Positions 1 to 9,152 of a stretch of DNA of 64,000 nucleotides are shown piece after piece (within the stretch, counting starts at the first letter, position 1; every line of letters begins with the position of its first letter). The translations under genes and the position numbers were made by a program. This DNA comes from Marinobacter salsuginis (lineage in GTDB: Bacteria > Pseudomonadota > Gammaproteobacteria > Pseudomonadales > Oleiphilaceae), in assembly GCF_009617755.1 (NCBI RefSeq), contig NZ_BGZH01000003.1, forward strand, positions 310,001-374,000, written 5' to 3'. A model generated the notes under the pieces. The model had not been told where the DNA came from, made no database searches, and saw only the letters and a list, made by a program, of their open reading frames with translations.

Positions 1-30
1 CGCTGAATCGAAGGGAATGTACGACCAACC

Positions 31-1146
31 ATGAGATCCGTTCACCGCATCCGACTAACGTTTACCCTGCTGGGCGCCCTCGCCCTCTCTGGCTGCCTCG
101 ATGATGACGGCGGTTCTGGCGACGACACCAGCAAAGGCCAGCTCAACTTCAACGGCTTTAATGGCCTTTCCTACCAGACGGCAAGTCAATCGGGCACCAC
201 GAACGCAGCAGGTGAGTTCCGTTACTACCCCGGCGAAACGCTCACCTTCCGCGTTGGCGACCTGCCGTTAGTCAGTGGTGTGCCGGCCCGGCAATACGTA
301 ACGCTGCTCGAGTTCTTTGAAACCACCCGCACAGAGCTGCAAACACCAATGGTGGATGATGAGGGTCTGAGCACCCACACACTGACCGAGCAACAGGTTC
401 TGGAAAACACGACGCTTATGAACCTCTCCCGCTTTCTGATGCTCCTGAACTGGAGCCAGAATGTCGCCGAAGGGGATGGCATCGATATCCGCGACCGGGT
501 TATTACGCAGCTGAATGCTGCACTCCCGGAGTTGACCGCACCTATCGACTTCAGTGTAAGCGAATCCGAATTCACCGCCACCGATCCCCTGTCACCAGCG
601 AACCAGCTGCTCGCCGCCATCTGTTTCTACCCGGAAGACGATGAACTCTGCGAAGAGCCGCCAACCCAGGAGGAAATCGACAACGCCCCTCCGCGGCCGG
701 AGAATGACGAAGATCGCGATCCGGACATTGAATACAGTGAAGACCTGCAGGCCAAGAAGGACCGGATCGAAAATGCCGTGCGCACCATGGAAGACATCGA
801 CACGGAAGACGCCCAGACCTATCTTACGCGCGAACTCAAGGCGATCAGCACAACCGTCGCGAACCGTTACTTCCTGGATGAGGACGTTGCCAGTCATCCG
901 GCCACTGATACAGCCCTGAAGCAGGTTGCAGTTCGAAAGATCGGGGGCGGACTCGCCCTGGCAGAGCTCGAAGCAATCAGCACTCGTCCCCAGGATGTCC
1001 AGATCAATTCGGCCGACTGGCAAAGCGGAGTAGTGGAGTATTTTGTTGCCGGCCCCTCCGGCGGGGAATCAGAGCTTCTGCTCAGCTTCCGCCCGGAGGA
1101 TACCTATCGGTGGGTTCGCAAACAGTTGCGAGTCATTATCCGCTGA
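31..1146 (+). CDS. Putative outer-membrane lipoprotein, unknown function
   Basis: This 371-residue protein has a hydrophobic signal peptide (about residues 8-21) ending in a lipobox L-S-G-C, so Cys22 would be lipidated. Next comes an Asp/Gly-rich linker (DDDGGSGDD), a common spacer in surface or outer-membrane lipoproteins. The mature part is acidic, with a charged low-complexity stretch around residues 205-240 (EEPPTQEE, PENDEDRDPD). I recognise no catalytic domain. The ATG at 31 is the only start that retains the signal peptide. Its 3' end overlaps the convergent HD-GYP gene by 11 bp, so the two genes have no separate terminator space. Lipoprotein status is secure; function is unknown. Confidence 0.75.
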   Translation: MRSVHRIRLTFTLLGALALSGCLDDDGGSGDDTSKGQLNFNGFNGLSYQTASQSGTTNAAGEFRYYPGETLTFRVGDLPLVSGVPARQYVTLLEFFETTRTELQTPMVDDEGLSTHTLTEQQVLENTTLMNLSRFLMLLNWSQNVAEGDGIDIRDRVITQLNAALPELTAPIDFSVSESEFTATDPLSPANQLLAAICFYPEDDELCEEPPTQEEIDNAPPRPENDEDRDPDIEYSEDLQAKKDRIENAVRTMEDIDTEDAQTYLTRELKAISTTVANRYFLDEDVASHPATDTALKQVAVRKIGGGLALAELEAISTRPQDVQINSADWQSGVVEYFVAGPSGGESELLLSFRPEDTYRWVRKQLRVIIR

Positions 1147-2443
1147 TCAGGCGCGACAGACTCCAGCGTGACTCTGCGCCGGTTACATCGAAATAGGACG
1201 GATCCAGGCCTTCCGTGCCATGAGGCAGGCAATCACGAATTCGCACCGTTTCTGCTGCTTCCTTACCTTCGTTGTAACGGGCCAGATCGATGATCTTTGC
1301 AGTTTTCAGCGGCCTTGCAGCCGCATCGGTCATAACCATGACACGGGGCCAGAGCCGTCGTTCCGGCGAGTGTGAAACCACGATGCCCCGCTGGCCATCG
1401 CTGAGTTCCACGAGGCTACCGGTGGGATAGATACCGATTGCCTGGATGAAATTCTCCACCAGGTCTTCCTGGAATTCGATATTGCGCATCTCATAGAGCA
1501 GCGTGACCGCTTTAGCTGGCGTCATCGGCTCGGTGTGAGCGCGGGGCGCAATCAAAGATTCGAAAAACTCCGCGATGCCGGCCACTTTGGCCAACAGTGG
1601 AATGCGATCCCCGCGGACACCTTCCGGGAAACCAGAGCCGTTATGGCGCTCGCGATGACCCTGAACCACACTGAGCACTGCCCGCGAGAGCCCGCTGTTC
1701 TCCAGCATGGCAACACCGCGATTGACGTAGCCACGGTAGGAAAGATACTCCTCGGCGCTCAGTTGGCCCTCCCGGGCGAGCAACTCCGGTGGCAGCGTGG
1801 TTTTACCAACCTGTGACAACAGGCATCCAAGGCCAAGGTGATTAAGAAGCCCCTCGTTCAACCCCAGGTGCCGACCACATACCAGGGCCCAGACGGAAGT
1901 GTTCAGGGCATGCCGGTAAAGGTAACTGTCATGGGCACGTGTGCGACTGAGCCACAATAAGGCATCAGGCTGGCGAACAACGCTGCTCACCATTTTGCTG
2001 GTGATCGCGGCGATCGGCCTCAGGTCCGGCACGCCATCGGCACGAAGTGTCTCGAAAAGCTGGTCCAGCGCCACTTCCACGTCATCCAGCAGGCGCTTGG
2101 ATGTTTTCATTTCCTTTTTGAGACTGGTAACTGTTTCGTAGGTTACCGGCTCACGAATACTCAGCGGCGGCAACTGAAGCTGCTCTCGCCCTCCACCACG
2201 CTTGTTAAACGCCTTACCGAAAACCGGCTTGTTGCCGCCTTTCACCTCTTTCGCTTCCCGCGCTTCCGCCACATCGACCATCACCCACTTGCAGTGGGAA
2301 ACCAGAGCGCGAATGTCATCCTGGGAGCGAATGTGGAAACCCTGAATCGGGAATGGAGTCTGGTGCCATGGCCTGTCCAGATCAGACACGAACATGCCCA
2401 CTTCCAGATCATGTACTGCGACTTTTTTCTGTTGGACACCCAC
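1136..2443 (-). CDS. DUF3391/HD-GYP domain protein, degenerate active site
   Basis: The chosen GTG start at 2443 is preceded by GAGG six bases upstream and gives 435 residues beginning at the usual DUF3391 start; upstream codons in frame do not resemble the family. Residues 5-60 form the DUF3391 segment; about 165-375 form the HD-GYP fold. HD-GYP proteins normally hydrolyse cyclic di-GMP using an HD dyad and an HHE..GYP block. Here the HD of the LLHDxGK motif is SQ (residues 210-211, LLSQVGK), and the HHERxDGSGYP block reads HRERHNGSGFP. Several metal ligands are therefore missing, so the protein is probably a binding or scaffold protein instead of an active phosphodiesterase. A PilZ gene nearby fits a c-di-GMP context. 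Confidence 0.85.
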   Translation of the reverse strand: MGVQQKKVAVHDLEVGMFVSDLDRPWHQTPFPIQGFHIRSQDDIRALVSHCKWVMVDVAEAREAKEVKGGNKPVFGKAFNKRGGGREQLQLPPLSIREPVTYETVTSLKKEMKTSKRLLDDVEVALDQLFETLRADGVPDLRPIAAITSKMVSSVVRQPDALLWLSRTRAHDSYLYRHALNTSVWALVCGRHLGLNEGLLNHLGLGCLLSQVGKTTLPPELLAREGQLSAEEYLSYRGYVNRGVAMLENSGLSRAVLSVVQGHRERHNGSGFPEGVRGDRIPLLAKVAGIAEFFESLIAPRAHTEPMTPAKAVTLLYEMRNIEFQEDLVENFIQAIGIYPTGSLVELSDGQRGIVVSHSPERRLWPRVMVMTDAAARPLKTAKIIDLARYNEGKEAAETVRIRDCLPHGTEGLDPSYFDVTGAESRWSLSRLISG

Positions 2444-2619
2444 GGGCCACCTCACAAAACAAACTTTTCGATGGCTACCATTCTGACCGATCCACCTGAA
2501 GACACAATTACAATATCGTATCGTCAGGTAACCCAAACGCGACAAAGCGTAACGCTAATCTTCAACAGGAAACAAAATGTAGCAACGTGATGAGAGTCAC
2601 ATAACAGCGTCAAAAAGTG

Positions 2620-3213
2620 TCACTCTGCGTCACATACGGATTCGTCAAATTCGGGCAGCCGCGCGCGCATTGAACCCCGCGGAGCCTTGCGGACATAGAC
2701 GGTGTAGGGGACAGAAGACGCCCGCAAGTAATCCAGATTCAGGGTATCGTCGCCCTGCCCCTCTGTGACAACCGCCGGAGTACAGGAAACGAGCAACTCA
2801 AGTTGCCCGCCCAAGCTGGCGACGCGAGCATCCTGATCCGCCGGATTGATAGACATGCACCGGTTCGAGCCGGTTGCCGGCTGGCCCGTACCAGCAAGAC
2901 GGTCCTTGCCCGGTTCGCCGCAAGCGCGAATGCCCGTGCCACAATCACCGGCATCAGCGCCATCGCGGAGGCGCCAGACACGGTCGCTGCACTGGGTTTC
3001 GACTTTTACAGACGTTGCCTTGTCGCCCGCAATCCACCAACCAGGATATTCAGCGCTCTGCCAGGACAGCCGCACATGCCTGGGCTCCCCTGACGAATTC
3101 TCCGCCGGGAACATCGCGAAATGGGAGTAGTAGCTGGCACAGCCCGACGTGAACAACAGCATCAGGCTTGCAATAACTGGCTTGTAAGCTCTGGAAAAGG
3201 CTGAAAAGATCAT
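2620..3213 (-). CDS. Putative lipoprotein, unknown function
   Basis: A 197-residue protein whose signal peptide (residues 8-24) ends in the lipobox T-S-G-C, giving a lipidated Cys25. The mature chain contains several cysteines (for example CSDRVW, CGTGIRACG, RCMS, SCTP, VCDAE), which suggests periplasmic disulfides. No known domain was recognised. It is a single gene between the HD-GYP gene and the PilZ gene, all on the minus strand with gaps of roughly 75-175 bp, so co-transcription with PilZ is possible but not shown. Confidence 0.65.
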   Translation of the reverse strand: MIFSAFSRAYKPVIASLMLLFTSGCASYYSHFAMFPAENSSGEPRHVRLSWQSAEYPGWWIAGDKATSVKVETQCSDRVWRLRDGADAGDCGTGIRACGEPGKDRLAGTGQPATGSNRCMSINPADQDARVASLGGQLELLVSCTPAVVTEGQGDDTLNLDYLRASSVPYTVYVRKAPRGSMRARLPEFDESVCDAE

Positions 3214-3286
3214 CTGACTGACACATCCCTGACGGCGATTGAATTGGCCCTGCCATTATCCATGGCAGACGCCCTGAATCCGCCTA

Positions 3287-3565
3287 TCAGTCACCATTTT
3301 GATCAAACTGAAGGCCATAACCGTCATTGGTTTTACGCACGACCACCATCTCAAGCACCGGCGCCGGAACGGGCAAGCCCTGTACCTGTACGGTGACCTT
3401 GTCGCCAAGGGATGGCGTGAAAGGCTCAGTGTCAACGACGATAAAGACGCCGCCATCGGAAATATCGCGGGTCGAGAATATGAATTCTCCCTGTTCCGCA
3501 TGCACCACCTTTACCTTCGCGCTCATGGCGGTGCGTATGTGCTCTCTTCGATCGTTCCCAACCAT
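3287..3565 (-). CDS. PilZ domain protein
   Basis: A 92-residue single-domain PilZ protein. The c-di-GMP-binding signature is present: an N-terminal RRxxxR-type arginine motif (RREHIR, residues 6-11) and D-I-S-D-G-G-V-F matching the (D/N)xSxxG motif. PilZ proteins bind cyclic di-GMP in the cytosol and adjust motility, polysaccharide or secretion machinery. The ATG at 3565 was chosen because it places the arginine motif at the usual distance from the N terminus; a TTG at 3580 would add only five residues. The partner protein is not evident, but the degenerate HD-GYP protein nearby would be a logical one. Confidence 0.85.
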   Translation of the reverse strand: MVGNDRREHIRTAMSAKVKVVHAEQGEFIFSTRDISDGGVFIVVDTEPFTPSLGDKVTVQVQGLPVPAPVLEMVVVRKTNDGYGLQFDQNGD

Positions 3566-3755
3566 CTGAGGATTCCACAACTTTTTGCATAGTTTTTATA
3601 GTCTTCCGAAGCATAACACCATTTTCAGAAAAATATGCCAACGGAGATATTGACTATACAGGTAATAGAAATGAGAGTAGTTGTCGTTTTTAAACGCTTG
3701 TAGACCCTACTGCAGGCAAATCAATACCGGGACTACCCGAAAAAAGGATGGGACT

Positions 3756-4772
3756 ATGCGAATGAAACTGGCTGCCACGGCAGCAATCGCCCTGACTGCC
3801 ATGCCCATGGCAGCCTCCGCAGACGGAGACGTCAACATTTACTCCTACCGCCAGGCGTACCTGCTTGAGCCCCTGCTGAATGCTTTTGAGCAGGAAACCG
3901 GCATCAAGAGCAACGTTGTATTTGCCAAACAGGGCCTTGCAGAACGCCTGGAGCGTGAGGGCCGCAACAGCCCGGCCGATGTGGTGATGACCGTTGATAT
4001 TTCCCGCCTGAACGAGCTGGTTGAGCGCGATCTGGTTCAGGGCGTGGACAATGACACCCTGGAAGAGAATATTCCCGAGAATCTTCGCCACCCGGACGGT
4101 AAATGGTTTGCGCTGACCACCCGAGGTCGCCTGATCTTCGTTTCCAGCGAGCGTGTGGAAGAAGGCGAGATCACCACTTACGAGCAACTGGCAGACGACA
4201 AGTGGGACAACCGAATCTGCACCCGCAGCGGCAAGCACCCGTACAACGTTGCCCTGTTCTCCTCCATGATCGCCCACCACGGTGAAGCCGAAACCGAGAA
4301 GTGGCTGAAAGGCCTGAAAGACAACCTGGCCCGCAAGCCCCAGGGTGGCGACCGCGACCAGATCAAGGCCATCGCCGAAGGCGTCTGTGACATCTCCATC
4401 GGCAACAGCTACTACTACGGCAACATGCTGCAGGATGAGAACCAGCGCCCGATTGCCGAGCAGGTTCGCCTCGTGTTCCCGAACGCCGAAGGCCGGGGAA
4501 CCCACGTGAACATCAGTGGCATCTCACTGACCAAGAGCGCGCCGAACCGCGAGAACGCCATCAAACTCATGGAATTCCTGTCCTCGCCGGAAGCCCAGCG
4601 CATCTATGCCGAAGCGAACACCGAATACCCGGCCAACCCGGAAGTACAACCGTCCGGACTGGTTGCCGAGTGGGGTGAAATCAACCCGGACGACCTTTCT
4701 CTGCAGGAAATTGCCAACAACCGCAATGCCGCAGTCAAGCTGGTTGACCGGGTCGACTACGACGGCGAGTAA
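3756..4772 (+). CDS. fbpA: Fe(III) ABC transporter substrate-binding protein (FbpA/FutA type)
   Basis: Periplasmic iron-binding component of an Fbp/Afu-type ferric importer, 338 residues. The ATG at 3756 has an AAAGGATGGG Shine-Dalgarno just upstream and opens a normal signal peptide ending ASA about residue 22; the earlier in-frame ATG at 3681 would place a non-signal sequence in front. The mature N terminus DVNIYSYRQ and the later SYYYGNM segment with paired tyrosines match family members that hold Fe(III) through tyrosines. The permease follows 153 bp downstream, after a strong hairpin. Iron regulation is expected, but no convincing Fur box was found upstream. Confidence 0.88.
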   Translation: MRMKLAATAAIALTAMPMAASADGDVNIYSYRQAYLLEPLLNAFEQETGIKSNVVFAKQGLAERLEREGRNSPADVVMTVDISRLNELVERDLVQGVDNDTLEENIPENLRHPDGKWFALTTRGRLIFVSSERVEEGEITTYEQLADDKWDNRICTRSGKHPYNVALFSSMIAHHGEAETEKWLKGLKDNLARKPQGGDRDQIKAIAEGVCDISIGNSYYYGNMLQDENQRPIAEQVRLVFPNAEGRGTHVNISGISLTKSAPNRENAIKLMEFLSSPEAQRIYAEANTEYPANPEVQPSGLVAEWGEINPDDLSLQEIANNRNAAVKLVDRVDYDGE

Positions 4773-4780
4773 TCGTGTGT

Positions 4781-4806
4781 GGTGAGGGTGATTTGCCACC
4801 CTCACC
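4781..4806. repeat. Intercistronic hairpin between fbpA and permease
   Basis: A perfect 10-bp inverted repeat (GGTGAGGGTG, 6-base loop, CACCCTCACC) lies 8 bases after the binding-protein stop codon. It has no T-run, so it is more likely an mRNA-stabilising or processing stem than a terminator. Such stems often give the binding protein higher expression than the membrane components. Confidence 0.6.
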
Positions 4807-4925
4807 CGCGGTTCGGCATACCACTACCCATCGCCAGTGTGAAGGCAGCAATTGCAGGCATCAGGCCAGGTGACTACAATCTGCAGCCTTCAAACGGACA
4901 GACCACACCCAGATACAGGAACATT

Positions 4926-6614
4926 ATGAGCGAGGCCGCTACCAGCGTTGATGCCGGGCTATCCCAGCCCTTGCTGGCAAAGCGCAGCTCGCCGAAATGG
5001 ATGATCAGCGCATTGCTGACCACTGCCATTGTCACCCTTCCGGTTCTTTCCGTAATTTTCCTGGCGTTTTTTCCCGAAGAGAATATCTGGCCACACCTGA
5101 TCGAGACCACGCTTCCCCGTTATCTGACAACGACACTCAAGCTGATGATCGGCGTGGGCGCCCTGACTCTCGTAATTGGCCTGGCCTCGGCCTGGGCGGT
5201 CACCATGTGCGAGTTTCCCGGCCGCAAATTCTTTGAATGGGCCATGCTGCTGCCTTTCGCAGTGCCGGCGTATGTTATTGCCTATGTTTACACCAGCCTT
5301 CTGGACTACGCAGGGCCGGTTCAGGGCACACTACGCGACCTGTTCGGCTGGACCAGTGCCGCCGACTACTGGTTCCCGGAAATCCGAAGCCTTGAAGGCG
5401 CCACCCTGATGATCGGGCTGGTTTTGTATCCATACGTTTACCTGCTTGCCCGGGCTGCGTTTCTGGAGCAGTCCCCGTCTCTGTTCTCCGTCAGCCGCAG
5501 TCTCGGCCACTCGGCGCTGAGCACGTTCTTCAGGGTGGTTCTGCCAATAGCCCGCCCTGCAGTGGCCGTAGGTCTCTCGCTGGTTCTGATGGAAACCCTG
5601 AACGATTTCGGCACCGTGGATTTCTTCGCCGTTCAGACCCTCACCGCCGGCCTGTTTGATACCTGGTTGAACCTGGGGAATCTTGGCGGTGCGGCACAGA
5701 TAGCCACCACCATGCTGATCTTCGTGGTCATCCTGGTGACGCTCGAGCGCTACTCGCGAAGACGTCAGCAACAGTTCGCAGCGCGGGACAACCGCGATCC
5801 GATCCAGCGCTTCACCATGTCGTTCCCGCGCCAGATGATTTGCCTGGCCGTGTGCGCACTCCCAGTACTGTTCGGTTTTGTGATTCCCGGCGCCACGCTC
5901 GGGCTATACGCCTGGGAATATTTCGGTGAAAGCTGGAACCCGGATTTTGTCCGCAACACCTTCAACAGCCTCTTCCTATCCAGTGCAGCCGCTCTAACCA
6001 CGCTGCTGATTGGCGTTACGCTTGCCTACAGCCGCCGCCTGCACAACACTCGCAAAATGCAGGTACTGATGCGGCTATCCAGCCTTGGTTATGCCATGCC
6101 GGGGGCAGTGCTGGCGGTGGGCGTGATTGTGCCACTGGCGGGCTTTGACAACTGGCTGGACAGCCTGATGCGGGATGTTTTCGGTATCAGCACCGGCCTG
6201 TTACTCAGCGGTTCGGCCTTCGCACTGGTGTTCGCCTACACCGTGAGGTTCCTGGCGGTTTCCGCCGGTAGCGTGGAAAGTGCGTTGCAGAAAATTACGC
6301 CCAGCATGGACATGGCATCGCGGTCTCTTGGGCACAGCCCGGGCAACACCCTGGTACATGTTCACCTGCCGATGCTAAGAGGCACGTTGGTTACGGCTGC
6401 CCTGGTGGTGTTCGTGGATTGCATGAAGGAGTTGCCGGCCACACTGATTCTCAGACCGTTCAACTTCGAGACCCTGGCCACCTACGTCTACCAGTTTGCC
6501 TCTGACGAGCGCCTTTACCACAGCGCCCTGCCCGCCCTGATTATCGTTCTGGCCGGCATCATTCCGATCATTCTGATGAGCCGCTCGATCTCCAACAGCC
6601 GCTCTATCGCCTGA
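4926..6614 (+). CDS. fbpB: Fe(III) ABC transporter permease (fused two-domain FbpB type)
   Basis: Inner-membrane permease of 562 residues with about twelve hydrophobic segments arranged as two homologous BPD_transp_1 halves. Each half carries an EAA-like cytoplasmic loop (RSLGHSALSTFFRVVLP in the first, RSLGHSPGNTLVHVHLP in the second), where the ATPase docks. The ATG at 4926 was preferred over an upstream in-frame start because it follows a purine-rich ribosome site and gives the normal family N terminus. It works with the upstream binding protein to import Fe(III). No ATP-binding subunit follows: the next gene is a convergent thioesterase, so the ATPase must be encoded elsewhere. Confidence 0.88.
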   Translation: MSEAATSVDAGLSQPLLAKRSSPKWMISALLTTAIVTLPVLSVIFLAFFPEENIWPHLIETTLPRYLTTTLKLMIGVGALTLVIGLASAWAVTMCEFPGRKFFEWAMLLPFAVPAYVIAYVYTSLLDYAGPVQGTLRDLFGWTSAADYWFPEIRSLEGATLMIGLVLYPYVYLLARAAFLEQSPSLFSVSRSLGHSALSTFFRVVLPIARPAVAVGLSLVLMETLNDFGTVDFFAVQTLTAGLFDTWLNLGNLGGAAQIATTMLIFVVILVTLERYSRRRQQQFAARDNRDPIQRFTMSFPRQMICLAVCALPVLFGFVIPGATLGLYAWEYFGESWNPDFVRNTFNSLFLSSAAALTTLLIGVTLAYSRRLHNTRKMQVLMRLSSLGYAMPGAVLAVGVIVPLAGFDNWLDSLMRDVFGISTGLLLSGSAFALVFAYTVRFLAVSAGSVESALQKITPSMDMASRSLGHSPGNTLVHVHLPMLRGTLVTAALVVFVDCMKELPATLILRPFNFETLATYVYQFASDERLYHSALPALIIVLAGIIPIILMSRSISNSRSIA

Positions 6615-6619
6615 TCGGA

Positions 6620-6642
6620 CCCGGATCAGAAAGTGATCCGGG
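6620..6642. terminator. Hairpin between convergent permease and thioesterase genes
   Basis: A perfect 8-bp stem (CCCGGATC, 7-base loop, GATCCGGG) sits at the junction of the convergent genes and overlaps the last codons of the thioesterase gene. T-runs are weak on both sides, so it may act as a modest bidirectional terminator or 3'-end stabiliser. Confidence 0.45.
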
Positions 6643-7111
6643 ATTTCACATCCTGAACCACGAATCGCCCTTGGAACACGGCGACAGGGTCGCCTTCCGG
6701 CATTGTGGTTGGCTCTCCGCAGAAGACTTCTGCCGTCAGATCCAACCGGCCCTTGCCGTGCCGGGCAAGGCTCTTGCGAAAACGCTCCGGTATCTCTTCA
6801 CCGGGCAGGCGGCAGATCACGTAAAAATCGGATGTCACAGGCTCCAGATAATCAATGTTCCCGCTTTGCACCACCACGTTTCCCCGAAGACCGAGGTCCC
6901 AGAGCGCCAGTTCCGTGAGGCCCCAGGCCGCCGTTACCGCCACCGAATATACACTGCCCCCGAATCCGGTACCCTGGTGATTGCTGTTGGGCTCCAGAGG
7001 TGCGCTGAGTAACAACGAATGGCCATCCCAGGAATGCAATTGAATCCCCAGGGCGCGAGAAAGAGGAATCTCGTCATGGATACGTTTCTGGAAAAGGGAC
7101 AACTGGCTCAT
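6626..7111 (-). CDS. Hotdog-fold thioesterase, YiiD C-terminal family
   Basis: A 161-residue protein resembling the thioesterase domain at the C terminus of E. coli YiiD. It has the GTGFGGSVYS segment that forms the central helix of the hotdog fold and a family-typical N terminus. These proteins are thought to hydrolyse acyl thioesters, though the physiological substrate is not established. The ATG at 7111 has a GGAGG-like ribosome site. It is a single gene, convergent with the iron permease. The neighbouring acyl-CoA synthetase, on the same strand but separated by a terminator, hints at lipid metabolism. Confidence 0.75.
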   Translation of the reverse strand: MSQLSLFQKRIHDEIPLSRALGIQLHSWDGHSLLLSAPLEPNSNHQGTGFGGSVYSVAVTAAWGLTELALWDLGLRGNVVVQSGNIDYLEPVTSDFYVICRLPGEEIPERFRKSLARHGKGRLDLTAEVFCGEPTTMPEGDPVAVFQGRFVVQDVKSRITF

Positions 7112-7190
7112 AACATCCTCCTGATATCCCTTCAGTTTAGGCCCGCATCCTCCTTTTCCCTATGCGACTTACGTCGGTTTTTTCCGCTAT

Positions 7191-7215
7191 AAAAAAAGCC
7201 CGGCAGAGCCGGGCC
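7191..7215 (-). terminator. Rho-independent terminator of the acyl-CoA synthetase gene
   Basis: On the minus strand GCCCGGC, a 3-base loop and GCCGGGC are followed by seven T residues, 28 bp after the stop codon. This is a textbook intrinsic terminator. Confidence 0.9.
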
Positions 7216-7243
7216 AGAACATCTTCACCTGTAATCGAAAGCG

Positions 7244-8911
7244 TTACTGCCAGATGACCGGCTGACGCTGCGCATACCACTTGTCGACTTTCTCCTGGTA
7301 GGCGTCTTCAACCACATTGCGCTTGAGCTTCATCGTGGGCGTGAGGAAGCTGTTCTCGATCGACCATTCGTCGCTGACCACGGTGATGAACGCCAACTGC
7401 TCGTGGGGATCCACAGTCTTGTTCACATCGGCAATCAGCTTCTTGAAGCTCTCTTCAATCTCATTTCGGAAGGCCTCGTCCGCCATTTTCGGTCGGGCCT
7501 CTTCGCCCAGCATGACCAGGGCATGAGGCTGGGTTTGGTTGGCCCCAGAGACGCAGACCATTTCGATGGCATCGTGGGACATCAGGCGATTCTCGATGGG
7601 CGCAGGCGCAATATACTTGCCCTTGCTGGTCTTGAAGATTTCCTTGATGCGACCGGTAATCTTGAGCCGGCCCATCTCATCAATCTCACCCTTGTCGCCG
7701 GTCTTCAGGAAGCCGTCTTCAGTGAACGCTTCCCGGGTTTTCTCCTCGTCCTTGTAATAACCCATCATCGTGGCCGGGCTCTTGATCTGGATCTCGCCCT
7801 CCGGGCTGATACGGGTTTCAACCCCGGGTGCAGACTCACCAACGTAACCCGTTCTTGACCGCCCTGGTTTGCTCATATGGGAATAGGCAAAGTTCTCAGA
7901 CATGCCATAGCCTTCCAGCAGCTCGAGGCCAAGATTGCGGTACCAGTCCAGAACGTCGCTTGCCAGCGGTGCCGAACCACTGCCTGCCAGCTTGACCTTG
8001 TCCAGGCCAAGGCCCTTGAGGATCTTCTTCTTGATCAATTTGTTGACCACTGGAATTTTCATCAGCCGGTCCAGCTTCTTCTTGGGCAACTTCTGCAGCA
8101 CACCGTGCTGGAACTTCACCCACAGGCGCGGTACTGAGAGGAACAAGGTTGGCTGGGCTCGTTGCAGATCCTGAACGAAGGTATCCAGAGATTCCGCAAA
8201 ATAAAGGTGGAAACCCGCATACAAAGATGCCAACTCAACAAAGGTACGCTCGAATACGTGAGCCAGCGGCAGGTAAGAGAGCATGCGCTCCTCGGAGCCC
8301 ACGCCAAGCACTTCCATACCACCCTCTGCCGCATAGGCCATGTTGTAAAAGCTGAGCATGACGCCTTTGGGTTTGCCCGTGCTGCCGGAGGTGTAAACGA
8401 TCGTCGCCAGTTCATTGGCATCACGCTGAACGTTTTCTTCCAGGGGCGGATACTTGGCAACGATATCGTCCCAGGTTTCGAAATCATTGGGCGGGCTCAG
8501 CGGGAAGGAAAGGCAACGCACTGATTCCGGCACGCCCGGTTTCATCATGTCCCAGTCGTCCAGCTTGCCAACAAACACCACTTCACACTCGGCATGGTTG
8601 AGGATGTAATTGACGGTGTCGGCGTTAAGGGTGGGGTACAACGGAACGGAAATGTGGCCGGCCATCCAGATGGCCCAGTCGGTCATGATCCAGTGGGCGC
8701 AGTTTTTGGAAATCAGGCCGATGCGGCTTTTTTCGGGGAGGTTCAGGGACTTCAGGTAAGACGCCATGCGTCTCGCCTCATCCACCGCCCGGCCCCAGGT
8801 GTAATCCACCGTTTTACCGCCCCCGATGGGCTGTGTCATATAGACAGAATTCGCCTTGGCCTTCTCCCAGTGATAAACCATATCCAGGGGAAGTTTGTTT
8901 GTTGTGTCCAT
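7244..8911 (-). CDS. Long-chain acyl-CoA synthetase, AMP-binding (FadD/FAA1-like)
   Basis: A 555-residue adenylate-forming enzyme. The AMP-binding P-loop YTSGSTGKPKG lies at residues 173-183, followed by the LPLAHVFER motif typical of long-chain fatty acyl-CoA ligases, an EGYGMSE motif and the TGDKGEID/GRIKEIFKTSKGKYIAP region near the C terminus. It would activate long-chain fatty acids to acyl-CoA with ATP, in the cytosol or at the membrane face. It is a single gene with its own terminator. Many such paralogues exist in hydrocarbon- and wax-ester-metabolising marine bacteria, so the exact substrate is open. Confidence 0.9.
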   Translation of the reverse strand: MDTTNKLPLDMVYHWEKAKANSVYMTQPIGGGKTVDYTWGRAVDEARRMASYLKSLNLPEKSRIGLISKNCAHWIMTDWAIWMAGHISVPLYPTLNADTVNYILNHAECEVVFVGKLDDWDMMKPGVPESVRCLSFPLSPPNDFETWDDIVAKYPPLEENVQRDANELATIVYTSGSTGKPKGVMLSFYNMAYAAEGGMEVLGVGSEERMLSYLPLAHVFERTFVELASLYAGFHLYFAESLDTFVQDLQRAQPTLFLSVPRLWVKFQHGVLQKLPKKKLDRLMKIPVVNKLIKKKILKGLGLDKVKLAGSGSAPLASDVLDWYRNLGLELLEGYGMSENFAYSHMSKPGRSRTGYVGESAPGVETRISPEGEIQIKSPATMMGYYKDEEKTREAFTEDGFLKTGDKGEIDEMGRLKITGRIKEIFKTSKGKYIAPAPIENRLMSHDAIEMVCVSGANQTQPHALVMLGEEARPKMADEAFRNEIEESFKKLIADVNKTVDPHEQLAFITVVSDEWSIENSFLTPTMKLKRNVVEDAYQEKVDKWYAQRQPVIWQ

Positions 8912-9152
8912 GGACCTTCCTTGCAGTTCGTTGTTCGAATTATGGATGACTTATTATTAGACTTTCGTAGGGTATTTCAACATAGTATGAGCCGTCAAAA
9001 CGTGACACAAGCAAAATAATTTCCAACTGCACCTATCTGGATCATAGCCCTGCTTCCGGCAACATCCCCTACCCCTTAAACCCTCTGCCTGTGGTAAACT
9101 TGCGCCCCTTCAGAATTGCAACATACCAGTTAACCTACCCGGAGATGGGCAT

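Noticed and set aside
3661..3679. A possible Fur box before fbpA (GGTAATAGAAATGAGAGTA)
   Set aside because: Only about 10 of 19 positions match and the dyad is poor, unlike the site before the TonB receptor.
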